The notes under the pieces: model-generated | The model's input: the letters and a program-made list of their open reading frames with translations, nothing else | Told to the model about the DNA's origin: nothing | The model's database searches: none | Origin: Bradyrhizobium nitroreducens | GTDB lineage: Bacteria > Pseudomonadota > Alphaproteobacteria > Rhizobiales > Xanthobacteraceae | Assembly: GCF_002776695.1 (NCBI RefSeq) | Contig: NZ_LFJC01000003.1 | Location: 3,627,375 to 3,691,374 of the forward strand | Direction of reading: 5' to 3' | DNA: 64,000 nt | Program-made: the position numbers and the translations under genes | Shown here: positions 62,497-64,000 of the stretch, in pieces | How the letters are laid out: every line of letters starts with the position of its first letter | Position numbering within the stretch: the stretch's first letter is position 1

Positions 62497-62528
62497 TCAA
62501 GTCGTCCTTCCGGGCTATCTGACAAGCG

Positions 62529-62545
62529 AGGCCCCTTGGGGGCCT
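62529..62545 (+). terminator. Intrinsic terminator
   Basis: AGGCCCC (62529-62535) and GGGGCCT (62539-62545) form a 7-bp stem with a TTG loop, followed by TTCGTTTGTT. It fits a rho-independent terminator for plus-strand transcription of the small gene at 62236, or for tRNA-Arg read-through. Confidence 0.7.
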
Positions 62546-62652
62546 TTCGTTTGTTCACGGTCCGACTCCGCTTCGTTCGCAAAGCACGAATCGCAACCGG
62601 AGAAATCAACACGGCGCTTTTCTTAATGTGGCGTTTCCTCCATCCAGTTTGT

Positions 62653-62871
62653 TCAGGCGCTGACCGTCACGAGCACCGGCCGTAACCGGTACGCGTCGAT
62701 CGCAGCGTTCGACAGCAGCAGTCTGCGCCGCTCTCCTCGCAGCATCATGCGATCTATCCTGTTCAGGATGAAGCGGGCTGACTCCCTGGGCTCGCCCGTC
62801 AGCAGACCCGAGCGGTCGAGATATTTCCAGGCAATCTCGAAAGACTGTGCGCGTAACTCGGGGTCGGTCAT
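62653..62871 (-). CDS. Small conserved-type protein, 72 aa
   Basis: Starts MTDPELRAQSFEIAWKYLDR and continues with two helices, ending in GERRRLLLSNAAIDAYRLR (about 46-64). The combination of an alanine/aromatic helix with a GERRxLLLSNxAIxAY tail is familiar from small proteins of unknown function in Bradyrhizobium. No membrane segment is present. A longer open frame on this strand (62606-63100) is in another frame and looks like a shadow. The gene is divergent from the 28-aa ORF, 35 bp away. Confidence 0.7.
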   Translation of the reverse strand: MTDPELRAQSFEIAWKYLDRSGLLTGEPRESARFILNRIDRMMLRGERRRLLLSNAAIDAYRLRPVLVTVSA

Positions 62872-62906
62872 GGCCGACCAACGCCCCGAAGGGAACGGAG
62901 GTTCCT

Positions 62907-62993
62907 ATGTCAGCGCGATCGAAGCGCGCCGCCCCGCGCAACGCCCGCTCATCCGAGCGGAACGAGATCGCGACCGGTGCGTTGTTGGCATGA
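62907..62993 (+). CDS. Possible 28-aa basic micro-protein
   Basis: GGAGG lies six bases before ATG 62907. The frame MSARSKRAAPRNARSSERNE continues to IATGALLA and ends at TGA 62993. The product is strongly basic and Ser/Ala-rich. A strong terminator hairpin follows 43 bases later (63037-63065). Start signal, short frame and terminator together look like a transcribed small gene, but the peptide itself matches nothing I know. A small RNA is the alternative. Confidence 0.42.
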   Translation: MSARSKRAAPRNARSSERNEIATGALLA

Positions 62994-63036
62994 AATCGAG
63001 TGGTGCCGATCAGCCAGCCCCGATCGGCTTTGAAAG

Positions 63037-63065
63037 GCCCCGTGCTTGTCCCCCGAGCACGGGGC
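63037..63065 (+). terminator. Strong intrinsic terminator
   Basis: GCCCCGTGCT (63037-63046) pairs perfectly with AGCACGGGGC (63056-63065) across a nine-base loop, with TTTCTC after it. Just upstream GCCGAT and ATCGGC could form a second stem. It ends a plus-strand transcript that includes the 28-aa ORF. Confidence 0.75.
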
Positions 63066-63118
63066 TTTCTCATGCAGGCCGGGCTAAGCCGTGCCGCCAA
63101 TTGTCTTGGAGAAGGTTT

Positions 63119-63268
63119 TCAGTCCGTCTGCACATTGCGCCGGTCGCGAGCCAGTTCGTGCCAGGCCAAAGCGAGCTGGATCAGGCGCTGCCGGTCGGCG
63201 CCTTCCGATGCCGCGGCCTGCTTCATTGCGGCCTCGGCCTCACGCTGTGGATCGTACTTGGTACACAT
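63119..63268 (-). CDS. Small helical protein, 49 aa
   Basis: The ATG at 63268 begins MCTKYDPQREAEAAMKQAAA and continues GADRQRLIQLALAWHELARD to a TGA at 63119-63121. The whole protein is two amphipathic helices, a pattern (…RQRLxxLAxAWxxLA) common in very short conserved proteins of Bradyrhizobium-type genomes. Function is unknown. It is too short for automatic calling, but composition and phase are convincing. Confidence 0.6.
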   Translation of the reverse strand: MCTKYDPQREAEAAMKQAAASEGADRQRLIQLALAWHELARDRRNVQTD

Positions 63269-63507
63269 GCGGCGGACCCTAGCCCGCCATCTGGACAAGG
63301 GAATGGCAATTTCGTCCGTATGATTGCGGGGTGACGCCTGCCCCCCGCGGCACCACCCTCACTACAAGCATGCAACAATGACGAAGCCGTGAGGCTGGCC
63401 GCATTCAGCCAATCTGTGAATGGCGTCACAGTGTTGGCCTGGCATCTCGGTTAGACCATGTCTCGACGCGTCAGGGAGCGCGATCGCATCGATGGTTGGT
63501 TTCCGTC

Positions 63508-63681
63508 ATGGCACAACAAGCAGCAGCCTCAGCAAACGTCCCGACGCGACGGCCAAGGATCATTCTGAGAATCGATCTGCTGGGAATTGCCTATCTCGGG
63601 ACCATCGGCATCGTGATGCTGGCCTGGCTTACCGGCCTGGTCTGGGGCGCGTTGGCGTTCTTCAACTGGCTCGTGGCTTGA
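63508..63681 (+). CDS. Possible small membrane protein, 57 aa
   Basis: ATG at 63508 (a start four codons upstream is possible) gives MAQQAAASANVPTRRPRIIL followed by a strongly hydrophobic half (LLGIAYLGTIGIVMLAW, then VWGALAFFNWLV), enough for one or two membrane helices. The positive charges before the helix predict the N-terminus inside. No good Shine-Dalgarno sequence is present. Family not recognised. Confidence 0.45.
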   Translation: MAQQAAASANVPTRRPRIILRIDLLGIAYLGTIGIVMLAWLTGLVWGALAFFNWLVA

Positions 63682-64000
63682 CGGAAGGCAACTGGCCTGG
63701 TCACGAGCAAGGCGCTTTCCCGAGCAAGGCTTGCCGCCGGGATCGTGAGCTAAAGCAGGCAGTGCATCACCTGCCCCATCTTGATCCCCCCACAAACAAT
63801 CATAGCCCAAAGTGCCAAGCTGATCTGGATGGCATCCAGCATGTCCCACGTCCCCGCGAATCAATTCCCGTCCCAATTTTTCCTTCGAGAATCGCGTGAA
63901 GAGGCACCGGTAGCCAAGTGCTATTTTGCGGCAGTTGTTGTGCGACGCCGAACGCGGCGCCGGCACAGCCATCCGGACAAGCAAAGAGAGGCGGGCCTTT
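63682..64000. other. Right-edge region without a supported gene
   Basis: The last 319 bp show no protein-like frame. A minus-strand open frame (63529-63984) has atypical composition and overlaps the small membrane protein antisense, so it is not called. A gene may start beyond the edge. Confidence 0.35.

Noticed and set aside
62042..63300. Genomic island integrated at tRNA-Arg
   Set aside because: No integrase, no repeat of the tRNA 3' end seen within the window, and the small genes resemble the host's own type.
63529..63984. A 151-codon minus-strand frame at the right edge
   Set aside because: It overlaps the small membrane protein antisense and lacks protein-like composition or a start signal.

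Overview
The window is high-GC alphaproteobacterial chromosome. PopZ, an aapJQMP general amino-acid transporter, several very small conserved proteins of Bradyrhizobium type and abundant dispersed palindromic repeats point to Bradyrhizobium or a close relative. This assignment is inference from gene content, not from a marker gene. Most genes lie on the minus strand in short operons. No phage, IS element, integrase, rRNA or CRISPR array was seen.

Layout. Positions 1-6.9 kb hold the end of an unrecognised gene, then valS, popZ, a TolC-type outer-membrane channel and an isoaspartyl-methyltransferase-like gene. tRNA-Asn and a small secreted protein follow. At 7.9-11.5 kb a membrane-stress operon encodes a TnpB-like/PspA chimera, a YqiJ-type protein and a YqiK-type flotillin. 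At 11.8-18.7 kb a uptake and hydrolysis cluster encodes a periplasmic binding protein, a fused permease-ATPase, two acetamidase/formamidase enzymes (one fused to an AraC regulator) and a RidA protein. At 19-22.8 kb are small proteins, tRNA-Cys, a two-gene polysaccharide-type ABC exporter and a DTW-domain tRNA-modification enzyme. At 22.8-32 kb a four-gene tripartite RND efflux operon has two different pump subunits. cysK follows at 32.7 kb.

At 33.8-40.7 kb three tandem TPR/GT41 (SPINDLY/OGT-like) glycosyltransferase paralogues share the same TTG start and leader. Then come aapPMQJ (40.8-45.3 kb), metC, a Na/Pi cotransporter, an EamA exporter with its TetR regulator, and an envelope-glycolipid modification operon (GT39, PAP2 phosphatase, GT2, LpxB-N-like protein; 50.4-54.2 kb). 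Next is the pbpC/alpha-2-macroglobulin pair (54.2-61.6 kb). tRNA-Arg and a run of very small genes with good terminators close the window.

The most unusual objects are two gene fusions. The first joins the non-catalytic N-terminal part of a TnpB-like protein to PspA, with a strong internal ribosome-binding site exactly at the PspA start. The second joins an AraC regulator to an acetamidase. Other notable points are the GT41 triplication with a conserved leader and a twin-hairpin repeat inserted in frame in pbpC.
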